Source: Myxococcales bacterium (GTDB lineage Bacteria; Myxococcota_A; Polyangia; Fen-1088). Taken from it: a DNA stretch of 64,000 bases. Location: NCBI GenBank assembly GCA_003142855.1, contig PLNW01000162.1, positions 111,501 through 175,500 on the forward strand. Reading direction: 5' to 3'. The notes under the pieces were generated by a model. The model was not told where the DNA came from. It made no database searches and saw only the letters and a list, made by a program, of their open reading frames with translations. Of this stretch, positions 17,539-28,273 are shown one piece after another (positions within the stretch are counted from its first letter, which is position 1; every line of letters starts with the position of its first letter). A program made the translations under genes and the position numbers.

Positions 17539-18128
17539 GTTCCCCCTCCCGTTCCAGACTGATCATTGTAGCGGAAGGTCACCGCGTAGAACTTGGCACG
17601 CAGCCGGGGTGAGCCTGTCTCGTCAGCCTTTTCCAAACTGAGAGCCAGGTTCTCCACGTTCACGATACGCGAGAGATCGGCGACGTTCTTGAAGAACTTG
17701 GTGATGGTGTGATAGGTGCCGCGGATCTCAATGCGGACCGGGATGCGCACATACAACTCGGCGGGCGATTCTGCTTCGATGGACAGGTTGAGAACCTCCA
17801 AGCCCGCAAGCTCCGCCTGTTCCTGGATGCTGGAAAGGAAAGTGGGAATCTCTGCCCGCTTGGGTAGAGCCTTGAGCAGCTCCCGCTGCTCCTGCTGCAA
17901 TTGTGTCAGTTCGTTTCGGTAGACCAAATACTCCTTCTTGCGCTTCTCGTAGTTCTCTTTCTCGGCGGTCAGGCTGCGTTGCTGGACTTCGCCCCCCTTG
18001 ATCTGATCCTGAAGGTCCATGTAGAACAACATGTAGTAGGCGACCGCGATAATCGCGATGACGCCCGCGGTGGCAGCGATTTTCACCGGCGTCTTGAGTC
18101 GCAGCAGTTTTTGTAGGATGTCGTTCAT
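17535..18128 (-). CDS. pilO: Type IV pilus assembly protein PilO
   Basis: PilO pairs with PilN to form the inner-membrane alignment complex of the pilus. The 197-residue product has a short cytoplasmic start (MNDILQKLLRLKTPVKIAAT), one transmembrane helix (about 18-37), a coiled coil (about 40-90) and a periplasmic ferredoxin-like domain containing VRIPVRIEIRGTYHTITKFF. Order and size match the family. It starts 1 nt after the pilN stop and overlaps pilP by ATGA. Confidence 0.95.
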   Translation of the reverse strand: MNDILQKLLRLKTPVKIAATAGVIAIIAVAYYMLFYMDLQDQIKGGEVQQRSLTAEKENYEKRKKEYLVYRNELTQLQQEQRELLKALPKRAEIPTFLSSIQEQAELAGLEVLNLSIEAESPAELYVRIPVRIEIRGTYHTITKFFKNVADLSRIVNVENLALSLEKADETGSPRLRAKFYAVTFRYNDQSGTGGGT

Positions 18129-18129
18129 G

Positions 18130-18759
18130 TCAGTAGGTCACGTCTGCGGAGAGGCCGAAGTTCACGAACTTGATTCCGTGCCCCGACACCTGTGTGGTCG
18201 AGTCCAGGTTCACGTTGCCGAAGAACACCGAGGAATTGAGTCGCTTGAGGAACTCGGCCACGTCTTCGTTCGACTTGGCCGAACCTCGAATCCGGACGTG
18301 TTTCTGGTCCTCGGCGTAGCCCTCCATCCATACGCGGCGCGGATCCCAACTCGCGTTGAACCCGGCATTGGGGTCGCGTCGCAAGGTATCTTCATAGGTG
18401 ATCCGGTCGAACGTCGGCCCCTTGCCCGGGCTCAGGATCTCGGACATTTCGCGCAGCAGATAGACTGGTCCGGTGCGCCCCGCGTCCAGTGCCTGAATAG
18501 TCTTTCGCTGCCTGAGCAGCTCTTCGCGCTGGCCTCGGATCTTGTCGTAGTCGCCGATTTCCTGCTTCAAGCGGGCCACCTCCGCCGTGAGGATGGTGTT
18601 CTTGCGCCTGATGTCTTCAAGCTGCCCGTCCGCCTGCAAGTGCAAGAAGACCACCCCGACCACGGTGGCCAGGATGGCCATGCCCATGTACACGAATTGC
18701 CGCTGGCTGGCCTCGGCCCGCTTGACCTTCCTGATGGGAAGCAGGTTGATGCGAATCAC
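18130..18759 (-). CDS. pilN: Type IV pilus assembly protein PilN
   Basis: PilN binds cytoplasmic PilM through its N-terminal tail and PilO through its periplasmic domain. The product starts VIRINLLPIRKVKRAEASQR, which contains the conserved INLLP PilM-binding motif, followed by one transmembrane helix (about 25-45), a coiled coil and the periplasmic domain (209 aa total). The GTG start at 18759 overlaps the pilM stop as GTGA and places INLLP at the extreme N-terminus as required; a longer in-frame extension runs antisensically through pilM and is not credible. Confidence 0.95.
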   Translation of the reverse strand: MIRINLLPIRKVKRAEASQRQFVYMGMAILATVVGVVFLHLQADGQLEDIRRKNTILTAEVARLKQEIGDYDKIRGQREELLRQRKTIQALDAGRTGPVYLLREMSEILSPGKGPTFDRITYEDTLRRDPNAGFNASWDPRRVWMEGYAEDQKHVRIRGSAKSNEDVAEFLKRLNSSVFFGNVNLDSTTQVSGHGIKFVNFGLSADVTY

Positions 18760-19814
18760 TGCTTGTCCCCCGGGCGACGCAAAGCCAGCCCCACAGCCAC
18801 CGCGGCTTCGGCCGCGTGTTGCTGAATGAAGGCCATGTCGAACTTGTGTTCGTCCACCGTGATCTTGCGGAAGGGATCCATCACTTCCACTGCGGTGCGC
18901 GCTTTCTCCTCTAGCGCGCGCTGCAAAGCGGGCACCTTGGCCGAGCCACCGCACAGGTAAATCTTCGTGATGCTCGCGTCGCTGCTGGCCGCCAAGTAGA
19001 AATCCAGTGAGCGTTGGAACTTGCCGGCCACGCTGTCGGCAACCGAGGCAATCACCGCTTCCACTTCCTGGGGGACCACCTCGCTGGCGCCCTCGCCAGT
19101 GGAGCCGATCTTCCATGCCTCGGCTTCCTCTTGGCTGACGTTGAGGCGCTTCTGAATCTCCTCGGTAAACGCGTTGCCGCCCACGGTCACGTCGCGCGTG
19201 AATGCGCTGGTACCGCCCGCCACGATGTTGATGTTGCAGAGAGTGGCGCCGACGTTGATGATGGCCACTGCCTCCTCAGGAACCACCGGATAGTTGGCCT
19301 CGTAGGCGTTCTGGATGGTGAAGGCGGCTACATCCATGATCATGGGAACCAGTTTGGCCTCGCGAATGACCATGCTGTAGTCGGAGACGACTTCCTTCTT
19401 GGCCGCCACCAGCAAGAGCTCCATCTGGCCTCCGCTGCCACCCTCGCTGCCCACCAACTGATGATCGATCTCCACATCGTCCTTGGAAAAGGGGATGTGG
19501 TGCTCGGCTTCCCAGGGAATCTGCTCTTCCAGTTCCTCGGGTGTCATGGGCGGGACTTTGATCTTCTTAATGATAACGGAGTGTCCGGAAATGGCTGTGG
19601 CTACCTCTTTGCCTTTGATCCCGAGGTTGTCGCGCAAAGTCTTGATGGCCTCGACCACGGCGGTCTGGTTCATGATCGCGCCGTCGACGATAGTCTGCGC
19701 TGGCAGCGGCTCGAAACCGAAGTTGACCAGTTGAAGGCCCTTGGAGGTTTCCCTGAGCTGGACGACTTTCACGGAACTCGAACCGATATCGAGGCCTATG
19801 CAGTTTCTTGGCAT
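18756..19814 (-). CDS. pilM: Type IV pilus assembly ATPase-fold protein PilM
   Basis: PilM is an FtsA/actin-like cytoplasmic protein that anchors the PilNO complex. The 352-residue product begins MPRNCIGLDIGSSSVKVVQL with the phosphate-1 loop, then has the 1C subdomain, AIINVGATLCNINIVAGG (phosphate-2) and KIYLCGGSAKVPALQRAL (adenosine motif). Size and motifs match the family. It is the first gene of pilMNOPQ. It follows the NtrC-like regulator by 102 bp containing a weak hairpin, so a promoter in that gap is likely but not clear. Confidence 0.96.
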   Translation of the reverse strand: MPRNCIGLDIGSSSVKVVQLRETSKGLQLVNFGFEPLPAQTIVDGAIMNQTAVVEAIKTLRDNLGIKGKEVATAISGHSVIIKKIKVPPMTPEELEEQIPWEAEHHIPFSKDDVEIDHQLVGSEGGSGGQMELLLVAAKKEVVSDYSMVIREAKLVPMIMDVAAFTIQNAYEANYPVVPEEAVAIINVGATLCNINIVAGGTSAFTRDVTVGGNAFTEEIQKRLNVSQEEAEAWKIGSTGEGASEVVPQEVEAVIASVADSVAGKFQRSLDFYLAASSDASITKIYLCGGSAKVPALQRALEEKARTAVEVMDPFRKITVDEHKFDMAFIQQHAAEAAVAVGLALRRPGDKQ

Positions 19815-19916
19815 CGAGGTCGTCTTTAGATGGTTACCTTCATTTCCCTATCTTCACCTACATGGTGGGGCATCTACGGAAAAGGTCAAAAAACCTTCCC
19901 ATCCCACTCTCATCGT

Positions 19917-21401
<1,485 letters not shown>

Positions 21402-21516
21402 GGGACCTCAGGAGTGTGGCCGTTGCATGACATCAGACGAACGGTGAAACGCCATCGTATCATGAACCCGTGTATTTCCGCTAGGTTCGGCCGCTTTTTG
21501 ACCGATAATCCGGTTC

Positions 21517-22989
21517 ATGAGTAGCAGTCCCCTCATAGTGGGCATCGACCAGGGCACCACCGGCACGACCGTGCTGGTGCTCGACCAGCGCCTCGCAATC
21601 CGCGGGCGTGGCTATTGTGAAATTTCGCAAAGCTACCCCCAACCCGGGCAGGTAGAACATGACCCCGAGGCGATCTGGCAGTCGGTGCTGACGGCTTTTG
21701 CGCAGGCGCGCGGCCAGTCGGGGCCGAGCGAGATTGCGGCCATTGGCATCACCAACCAGCGTGAAACCACTGTGTTGTGGGATCGTGAGACGGGCCGGGC
21801 GGTGGCGCCGGCGATGGTTTGGCAGGACCGGCGCACGGCCGAAATGTGTGATCGGCTGCGCGCTGAGGGCCTGGAGCCGCTGGTGCGCCAGCGGACCGGC
21901 CTGCTGCTCGATCCCTATTTCTCGGCCAGCAAGATTGCCTGGCTGCTGGAACACACCCCCGATCTGCGGCGCCGGGCCGAGGCGGGCGAGATCGCGTTCG
22001 GCACAGTCGACAGCTTTCTGCTTTGGCGCCTGACAGGCGGACAGGTCCATGTGACGGACGTGTCCAATGCCTCGCGCACGTCGCTTCTTGACCTGGAGAG
22101 TCTGCAATGGAGCCCGGAGATGTGTCGCATTTTCGGCGTGCCGGCCGCGCTTCTGCCCCAGGTTGGTCCGTCCTCGGGGCGGCTGGCTGTCACCCATGGC
22201 GCGGGCGGGATCCCCGACGGCATCCTCCTGGCTGCGGCAGCGGGCGATCAGCAAGCCGCGCTCTTCGGTCAACAGTGCCTGCGGCCAGGGGACGCCAAGT
22301 GCACCTTTGGCACGGGCTCGTTCCTTCTCATGAACGTGGGTCCGCGGCCCGTGTTGTCGCGCCATCGGCTTCTCGGCACAGTGGCATGGCAGACCGCGAC
22401 GGAAACCGCTTACGCTCTCGAAGGAAGTGCCTTTGTCTCAGGCGCGCTCATCCAGTGGCTGCGCGACGGGCTGGGAATCATCACACAGGCAGCCGAAAGT
22501 GAGGGACTGGCCGCCTCGGTGCCCGACGACGGGGGAGTCACCATCGTGCCGGCCTTGGCCGGACTGGGCGCACCCCACTGGCGCTCGGAAGCGCGCGGCG
22601 CGATCTTCGGCCTCACGCGCGGCACCCGGGCGGCGCACATCGCACGCGCGGCCTTGCAGGCCATGGCCTTGCAGAATGTCGATCTGGTTCGGGCCATGGA
22701 ACAAGACGCGGGTCGCGTGCTGACCAGCTTGCGCGTGGACGGCGGCGCCACGGCCAACAACTTGCTCATGCAGATCCAGGCCGACTTGCTCGGCGCCGAC
22801 ATCGTGCGACCCGCGCAGGTCGAGCTGACTGCCCTAGGTGCCGCGCGGCTGGCGGCAGAGGGCGCAGGACTGGCCGTCGCCGCCGCCGTCGCGACGGACT
22901 CGGACGCAACCATCTTCCATCCGCGCATGCCCGCCAGCGAGCGTGACCGCATTCTGTCGCGCTGGCGGGAAGCCATCGCCAAGGCCTGA
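21517..22989 (+). CDS. glpK: Glycerol kinase
   Basis: Phosphorylates glycerol to glycerol-3-phosphate with ATP. The 490-residue product shows FGGY-family features: DQGTTGTTVLVLDQ at the N-terminus, GITNQRETTVLWDRETG, APAMVWQDRRTAEMC, FGTVDSFLLWRLTGG, AGDQQAALFGQ and LRVDGGATANNLLMQIQADL. These substrate-loop motifs are specific to GlpK within the FGGY family. It diverges from the NtrC-like regulator across 115 bp, so both promoters lie there. Downstream thpR begins 3 nt after its stop, so the two are probably cotranscribed. No glpF or glpD is nearby. Confidence 0.96.
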   Translation: MSSSPLIVGIDQGTTGTTVLVLDQRLAIRGRGYCEISQSYPQPGQVEHDPEAIWQSVLTAFAQARGQSGPSEIAAIGITNQRETTVLWDRETGRAVAPAMVWQDRRTAEMCDRLRAEGLEPLVRQRTGLLLDPYFSASKIAWLLEHTPDLRRRAEAGEIAFGTVDSFLLWRLTGGQVHVTDVSNASRTSLLDLESLQWSPEMCRIFGVPAALLPQVGPSSGRLAVTHGAGGIPDGILLAAAAGDQQAALFGQQCLRPGDAKCTFGTGSFLLMNVGPRPVLSRHRLLGTVAWQTATETAYALEGSAFVSGALIQWLRDGLGIITQAAESEGLAASVPDDGGVTIVPALAGLGAPHWRSEARGAIFGLTRGTRAAHIARAALQAMALQNVDLVRAMEQDAGRVLTSLRVDGGATANNLLMQIQADLLGADIVRPAQVELTALGAARLAAEGAGLAVAAAVATDSDATIFHPRMPASERDRILSRWREAIAKA

Positions 22990-22992
22990 TCG

Positions 22993-23538
22993 GTGCTGCG
23001 TCTCTTCATCGCGGCGGACCTGCCAGCCGAACTTCGACCGGTGATCGCGCGTCTGTGTCAGGGAATAGCTGGCGCGCGCTGGACACAGGCCGAGCAGTTG
23101 CACGTCACCCTGCGGTTTCTGGGCGACACCGCAGAGGACCGACTGGCTGACTTGCGTGAGCACTTGCGCGAAGTCCGCACGCCGCGCTTTGAGCTTGCGC
23201 TGCATGGCACCGGCGTGTTTCCGCCACCGAGCGCGCGCAAGCCGGCGCGGGTCTTGTGGCTCGGCCTCGAACCGCCCGAGTCGTTGCGCGCGCTCAAGGA
23301 TGCTGTTGACGGGGTGCTGGGGCCTGACCCCGAAACGGCGAAGCGCGGTTTCTCACCCCACCTGACCCTGGCCCGTTTTCCCACGCGGCCACGCCATGAC
23401 CTGGATCGCTTCCTGTCCGAGCACGCCGGGTTCGACGGCGGGCGCTTCGTGGTCAGCAGTTTTCACCTCTACCGCAGCACCCTGCGTCCCGAGGGTGCGC
23501 TGCACGACATCGTCGAGAGCTATCCCTTGCTACCTTAG
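22993..23538 (+). CDS. thpR: RNA 2',3'-cyclic phosphodiesterase (LigT/2H family)
   Basis: A two-histidine phosphoesterase that opens 2',3'-cyclic phosphate ends of RNA. Both HxT signatures are present: LHVTLRFLGD (His37) and SPHLTLARF (His123). The start MLRLFIAADLPAELR (GTG codon) and length of 181 residues fit the family. It lies 3 nt after glpK and 32 bp before the VKOR-DsbA gene, suggesting one transcript. In vivo substrate is unknown for most members. Confidence 0.93.
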   Translation: MLRLFIAADLPAELRPVIARLCQGIAGARWTQAEQLHVTLRFLGDTAEDRLADLREHLREVRTPRFELALHGTGVFPPPSARKPARVLWLGLEPPESLRALKDAVDGVLGPDPETAKRGFSPHLTLARFPTRPRHDLDRFLSEHAGFDGGRFVVSSFHLYRSTLRPEGALHDIVESYPLLP

Positions 23539-23570
23539 CGGCCAATCGTGGTAAGGGTTTGCTCTGTCAC

Positions 23571-24770
23571 ATGGACAAGACTAGCAGCGTCAGCCAAGCC
23601 ACCTCCTCGGCCTCGGGCCGCAAGGGGATCTGGTGGCTCATGCTCATTCTCTCTCTTGCTGGGCTGCTGATCTCGGTGGTCCTGGCCCGCATCCATTTCA
23701 AGGTCAACGGCGAGGCCGGTTTCCACAGCTTTTGTGGCCGCGGCAGCACCTTCAACTGCGACGACGTGGCCCGCAGCCCCTTTTCGATTTTGCTCGGGGT
23801 CCCCACGGCGCTATGGGGAGTTTGGGGCTACGGTTTGGCAGCGGGCGTGGTGCTGTGGGGATTGCGCGCCCGTCGCTCCGCCTTGAGCGCGGCGTGTGGC
23901 CTGCTGCTCTTCACTGGATTCGTCGCTACAAGCGCCGTGCTGGGCAGCATTTCAGCCTTCCGCGTGCACGCCCTGTGCATCCTGTGCGCCAGCACCTATG
24001 GCATCAACCTGTCGCTCTTCATCCTGGCATTGGTGCAGGCGGCGAACATCGGGTTTTCCCCTGTGGCCACTGCCCTGTTGCAGGTTTTTCGCGAAGCTCC
24101 GGGCAAGAGCTTGGCCATTTTGGCCTTGCTAGGCGCGACGGTGCTGGGACTTGTCGCCCTGGTTCCGTCCTACTGGCCGCAAAGCGGGAAATCCCGCGCT
24201 TCGCGCTTGGCTGAAAGCGGCCTGGCGCGCGGCGAGGTACCGGGCGGTGGCCACTGGATTGGGGCGCAGAAGCCCACCCTGACCATCACCGAGTTCTCCG
24301 ACTACGAGTGTCCCCACTGCAGGCAGGCCCATGGGCAATTGCGCGCCATTGTCTCGCAGTTCCCCGATCGGGTCCGTCTGGTTCACCGACACTTTCCCCT
24401 CGATCAGGCGTGCAACCGCAGCATCGAGCGGCCCTTTCACCAGTTTGCCTGTTGGGCCGCGCAACTCGCCGAGTGCGCAGGCCGCGCTGGGCGTTTCTGG
24501 GACGCCAACGACACTCTGTTCGAGCTGTCGAACTTTCTCGACACGCAGTCAACCAAGAAAATTGCGGCTGAGCTCAAGCTTGATCCCGCTGCACTCGACC
24601 GCTGCATGAAGGACGAAGGGCTGGCGGACGTGAAGAACGACATCGAGGTCGGGATCGCCCTCAAGCTGGAGGGTACGCCGAGCTTCTTGGTCGACGGGCA
24701 GGTGTACATGGGCAACCTTCCCGCCTCCGTGCTGGAGTCGCTGCGAGTCGCGCCCGACGCTAAGCAGTAG
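23571..24770 (+). CDS. VKOR-DsbA fusion, disulphide bond formation enzyme
   Basis: The N-terminal half is a vitamin K epoxide reductase-type membrane domain with four to five helices (about 20-40, 75-95, 108-130, 138-160, 180-200), loop cysteines FCGRG and NCDDV, and the quinone-proximal CILC motif. The C-terminal half is a DsbA-like thioredoxin domain with active site CPHC in SDYECPHCRQ, plus the cis-Pro region EGTPSFLVDG. The fused protein would oxidise exported proteins and pass electrons to quinone, replacing DsbA plus DsbB. I chose the ATG at 23571 rather than an in-frame TTG four codons earlier. Its last 11 bp overlap the convergent ybeY. Confidence 0.92.
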   Translation: MDKTSSVSQATSSASGRKGIWWLMLILSLAGLLISVVLARIHFKVNGEAGFHSFCGRGSTFNCDDVARSPFSILLGVPTALWGVWGYGLAAGVVLWGLRARRSALSAACGLLLFTGFVATSAVLGSISAFRVHALCILCASTYGINLSLFILALVQAANIGFSPVATALLQVFREAPGKSLAILALLGATVLGLVALVPSYWPQSGKSRASRLAESGLARGEVPGGGHWIGAQKPTLTITEFSDYECPHCRQAHGQLRAIVSQFPDRVRLVHRHFPLDQACNRSIERPFHQFACWAAQLAECAGRAGRFWDANDTLFELSNFLDTQSTKKIAAELKLDPAALDRCMKDEGLADVKNDIEVGIALKLEGTPSFLVDGQVYMGNLPASVLESLRVAPDAKQ

Positions 24771-25206
24771 CAGCCAGGAGCTGCCTCTCCAGCGCGCGCA
24801 TGCGACGGGCCTGGCCGGGACGATGGTGATCGTGGCCAAACAAGTGGCACAGCCCATGGATGGCCAGACGTTCAAGTTCCCGGTTGAGGCGGGCGCGGCC
24901 GGCGTGGCGGCGGGCGGTGTCGACCGAGATCACGATGTCGCCGAGAAAAACCCCATCGCCAGCCGGATCGGACTCGCTCTTCAGCTCCTGCATGTGAAAA
25001 CTCAGGACGTCGGTGGCCCGATCGAGGCCGCGGAACTCGCGATTGAGCGCGCGGATCTCGTCATCGCCGGTGAACAGCAATGTGGCCGACGAACGCGAGC
25101 GTCCCAGTCCGCGCAAGGCCACGCGTAGGCGGTTCGCGACATTGCGGCGCGCGGCCGCGCCAACCAGGCGGCCGGCATCTTTTCGGGCGACGACATCGAC
25201 GGGCAC
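24760..25206 (-). CDS. ybeY: Endoribonuclease YbeY
   Basis: A zinc-dependent RNase involved in 16S rRNA 3'-end maturation and ribosome quality control. The zinc site HGLCHLFGHDHH matches the family HGxLHLxGYDH motif. The upstream segments LFTGDDEIRALNREFRG and TDVLSFHM are equally typical. Length 148 residues is normal. It lies 39 bp after the GAF/HD-GYP gene, itself 4 bp after phoH, so the three are likely one operon. The 3' end overlaps the convergent VKOR gene. Confidence 0.95.
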   Translation of the reverse strand: MPVDVVARKDAGRLVGAAARRNVANRLRVALRGLGRSRSSATLLFTGDDEIRALNREFRGLDRATDVLSFHMQELKSESDPAGDGVFLGDIVISVDTARRHAGRARLNRELERLAIHGLCHLFGHDHHRPGQARRMRALERQLLAATA

Positions 25207-25245
25207 GAACCCGATGATAGACGGTTCGCTTGCTCAATACCAAGA

Positions 25246-26946
25246 TCACAAAACGCGTTTGTAGATCTCCGCGTCCACGAATACGCGAAACAGATCGGCG
25301 TCGCACTTGCCCGCCTTGACCTCACTCTCGATGATGCCCAGGGCTCGTTGCACCGGGACGGCGGCCTTGTACGGCCGGTCCGCTGCGGTCAGCGCATCGA
25401 AGATGTCGGCGATGGTCAACATGCGCGCTTCCACGGGAATATCGGCAGCGCGAAGGCCAACCGGGTAGCCCGCGCCGTTGAGCAACTCATGATGGGCGCC
25501 GGCAATCTGCGGGACCCGGCGCAGCGTGCGACCCCAAGGAATGGTCTGCAGGAAGGCCACCGTGTGGTTGACGTGGCTTTCGATCTGCTGGCGTTCCAGT
25601 GGCGTCAGGCTGCCGCGCGACACCTGCAGGGCCGCCACTTCGTCGGTCAGAAGATACGGCCTCGCTTGGCCGACTTCGTCGACGTAGGTCCACGCCGCCA
25701 CTTCGGTCAGGCGAGCCAGCACGGGCTGTTCCAGTACAGTTGGCTCGTTGGCCGTTTGCACGAGGTGCCAGCATTCATCCAAAGCGGCCAAACTTTCGTT
25801 CCGTTGCTTCTCGATAGCCGCCAAGGCCGTGGCCGAGCCGCCCTGCCGCACGTGCTCCAGTTGCTTGCGTAGCGACTCGGCCTCGATGGCCTTGCGCACA
25901 TAGGCCAGACGCAGGCGGATGACTTCGAGTTGCCAATCGTAGAGCTTCTTGGCCTTGACCAGTACCTGCTCGCGCACACCGACCTTGCCGAAGTCGTGCA
26001 GCACGCCCGCATATTCGATCTGTCGCAGATCGTCGCGCGAGAAGTGCACAGCAGCGAGCGGGCCCTCGGCCACGGCGTCCACTTTCTCGGCCAGGGCCAC
26101 GCTCAAGGTGGCCACGCGCCGCGAATGGCCGGAGGTGGTGGGATCGCGTGACTCGATCGCGGTGACCGAGGCGTCGACAAAGCTCTCGAAGAGTCGCCGG
26201 ATCTCGTCGTACAGAATTGCATTTTCCAGCGACACGCCCGCCTGCGACGCCAGCGCCAGCGCCATCTCCTCGGCGTGCTCGTCGAACGGGACCACGCCCT
26301 CCTCGAAATCGGCCGGCGTGGCCAGCACCTGGCTGGGCCGGCGTTTCTTGTTGATGAGCTGGATGACTCCAATGACCTCGCCCTCGGCTGACAGCATGGG
26401 CACGGTCAGCATCGAGCGCGCGCGGTAGCCGATCTTGTCGTCGAAACTGCGATTGTGGGCGGGGTTTCCGGCGGTGGCTTTGGCCTGCTCGACATCGGGC
26501 ACGTTGATGGGACGGCCCGCCAGCACGGCCCGACCCGCCAGTGAGGTGTCGTCCACCGGCAAGGTGAACTCCTTGAAGTCAACCAGGATAGAATCGTTCT
26601 GCGACAGCATGAAGTGCAGCCGAGCGGGCCGACTCGCCAGTCCGCCCGCCGGGGTGGACCCATGCCGCCGGCTCATCTCCCCCAGCGCCCGCGGCGACCG
26701 CGCCGGATTGCCGAAGGCCAGGCTGTCGGGCTGTCCGTTGCCGTCGGCGTCCGCTGCCTCCAGCACATACACGCTGCCAGCGTCGGCGCCAGTGATGCGT
26801 CGGCTCTTGTCCAGGATCAGGTCGAGTAGTTTGCGGATGTCCCTCTCGGAAGACAAGGCGCGCGAGATGGCCAGCAGCTCGTTGCGCTCATAGCGCGAGC
26901 GTTCGATGGGGCTCGGCGCCTCAGAGGCGGGTTCATTCGACGCCAC
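25246..26946 (-). CDS. GAF domain plus HD-GYP phosphodiesterase
   Basis: A 566-residue soluble protein: N-terminal GAF domain (about 20-240, with ARSMLTVPMLSAEGEVIGVIQLINKK) followed by an HD-GYP domain (about 255-560). The HD pair is in GVLHDFGKVGV, the GYP signature in HHELLNGAGYP, and TSGHSRRVATLSVALA and ARMLTIADIFDALTA complete the metal site. About 100 residues of helical insert lie between HD and GYP. HD-GYP domains hydrolyse cyclic dinucleotides, usually c-di-GMP to GMP. It sits between phoH and ybeY, the slot that the c-di-AMP phosphodiesterase pgpH occupies in many other bacteria. Confidence 0.93.
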   Translation of the reverse strand: MASNEPASEAPSPIERSRYERNELLAISRALSSERDIRKLLDLILDKSRRITGADAGSVYVLEAADADGNGQPDSLAFGNPARSPRALGEMSRRHGSTPAGGLASRPARLHFMLSQNDSILVDFKEFTLPVDDTSLAGRAVLAGRPINVPDVEQAKATAGNPAHNRSFDDKIGYRARSMLTVPMLSAEGEVIGVIQLINKKRRPSQVLATPADFEEGVVPFDEHAEEMALALASQAGVSLENAILYDEIRRLFESFVDASVTAIESRDPTTSGHSRRVATLSVALAEKVDAVAEGPLAAVHFSRDDLRQIEYAGVLHDFGKVGVREQVLVKAKKLYDWQLEVIRLRLAYVRKAIEAESLRKQLEHVRQGGSATALAAIEKQRNESLAALDECWHLVQTANEPTVLEQPVLARLTEVAAWTYVDEVGQARPYLLTDEVAALQVSRGSLTPLERQQIESHVNHTVAFLQTIPWGRTLRRVPQIAGAHHELLNGAGYPVGLRAADIPVEARMLTIADIFDALTAADRPYKAAVPVQRALGIIESEVKAGKCDADLFRVFVDAEIYKRVL

Positions 26947-26950
26947 GGCG

Positions 26951-27979
26951 TCAGCCCTCGCTGCCAGGCGGTCGGCCGGCGCCGTTGTTCTGGGGCTTGC
27001 GGTCGTAGGCGCGAATGATTTTGGCCACCAGGGGGTGGCGGACCACGTCGACCTCGGTGAAATAGCAGAAAGCGATGCCCTCGATCCCCCTCAACAGCGA
27101 TTCGGCCTCGGTCAGGCCGGATCGCCGGTGGTCGGGCAGATCGATCTGGGTCACGTCTCCCGTGATGACCGCCTTGGATTCATAGCCCAGGCGGGTGAGG
27201 AACATCTTCATCTGCTCGCCGGTGGTGTTCTGCGCCTCGTCCAGGATGACAAAAGAATCGTTGAGCGTGCGGCCGCGCATGAACGCGATGGGCGCGATCT
27301 CGATCATCCCGCGCTCGACCAACTGGTGGGCGCGGTCGAAGTCCATCATGTCGTGCAAGGCATCGTAGAGCGGCCGCAGGTAGGGCGAAACCTTCTCCTC
27401 CATGCTGCCGGGCAAGAAGCCCAGGCGCTCACCCGCCTCGAGGGCCGGCCGGGTCAGCACGATGCGCTTGACCCGCTTCTCCATCAACTGGCGCAAGGCC
27501 AGCGCCATGGCGAGATAGGTCTTGCCGGTGCCCGCAGGCCCGATGCCGAACACGATGTCGCGCTCGCGGATGGCGTCGACATATCGTTTTTGGGCCAGAC
27601 CCTTGGGTGCGATGGGGCGGGCGCGGCTGCCCACCAGGATGGTGTCGGAAAAAACTTCCTGCAGGTTGGCGTTGGCATCCCCGCGCAGCACATGCGCCGC
27701 GCGCGTGACGTCCTCGGGCCCCACCGCGCGGCCGCCGCGCACCATGCGGTAGAGCTGTTCCACCAGACGGCGGGCCTGGGCAATGGCGTCGGTCGGCCCC
27801 AAGAAAGTCAGCTCGTTTCCCCGCGAGTGAAGCTTGGCGCCTGTCTCCAGCTCGATGCGCTTGAGATTGGCGTTTTTCTCGCCAAACAACGAAAGCGCAA
27901 CGCGGTTGTCGTCGAGGACCACTCGGTCCGACTCGACATCCGTGTTTTCTCGCAGGGGATCGCTTGGCCGTTGACTCAA
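26951..27979 (-). CDS. PhoH-family ATPase (PhoL type)
   Basis: A KH-like N-terminal region (RVALSLFGEKNANLKRIELE) is followed by the PhoH ATPase domain: Walker A GIGPAGTGKTYLAMA, SFVILDEAQNTT (Walker B) and AVITGDVTQIDLP. Such proteins act with YbeY in ribosome or RNA metabolism. The start is uncertain. I chose TTG at 27979, which gives 342 residues and a normal N-terminus; a GTG at 28135 would prepend 52 Arg/Pro/Ala-rich residues with no family match. It is the first gene of the phoH-HD-GYP-ybeY set. The 294 bp upstream, up to the xylanase stop, show no gene. Confidence 0.92.
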   Translation of the reverse strand: MSQRPSDPLRENTDVESDRVVLDDNRVALSLFGEKNANLKRIELETGAKLHSRGNELTFLGPTDAIAQARRLVEQLYRMVRGGRAVGPEDVTRAAHVLRGDANANLQEVFSDTILVGSRARPIAPKGLAQKRYVDAIRERDIVFGIGPAGTGKTYLAMALALRQLMEKRVKRIVLTRPALEAGERLGFLPGSMEEKVSPYLRPLYDALHDMMDFDRAHQLVERGMIEIAPIAFMRGRTLNDSFVILDEAQNTTGEQMKMFLTRLGYESKAVITGDVTQIDLPDHRRSGLTEAESLLRGIEGIAFCYFTEVDVVRHPLVAKIIRAYDRKPQNNGAGRPPGSEG

Positions 27980-28273
27980 TCGAACCTGATCCTGTTTACC
28001 ACGGAACCCGCGCCGCGCCCAGCGCGCAGTCGCGCCATCGGATTTGGAGCGGGGAGCCCGACGGCGAGCGGGATGCGACCAGGCAGCCCGCGGTTCGCTC
28101 TGCAGGTCTCGCGCCAGCCCCAGAAGGATCCCCACCTTTTCGACCTAGAACCTGTTCCGCCGTTGTGATCGTTGGCTCCTTTACGTGTCGAATCGAACCG
28201 CAAGCACCAATGCGCAACGGTAACTGGCATCCTGACCAAACGGAAGAATCGGTGTCCACATCCCGCACCGGTG

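Noticed and set aside
19850..19910. Hairpin between regulator and pilM as terminator
   Set aside because: AAGGT/ACCTT stem is only 5 bp and lacks a T run on the transcribed strand.
28040..28090. Third copy of the pilQ palindromic element
   Set aside because: Only GGGGAGCCCG and a few further bases match; the diagnostic 21-bp hairpin is absent.
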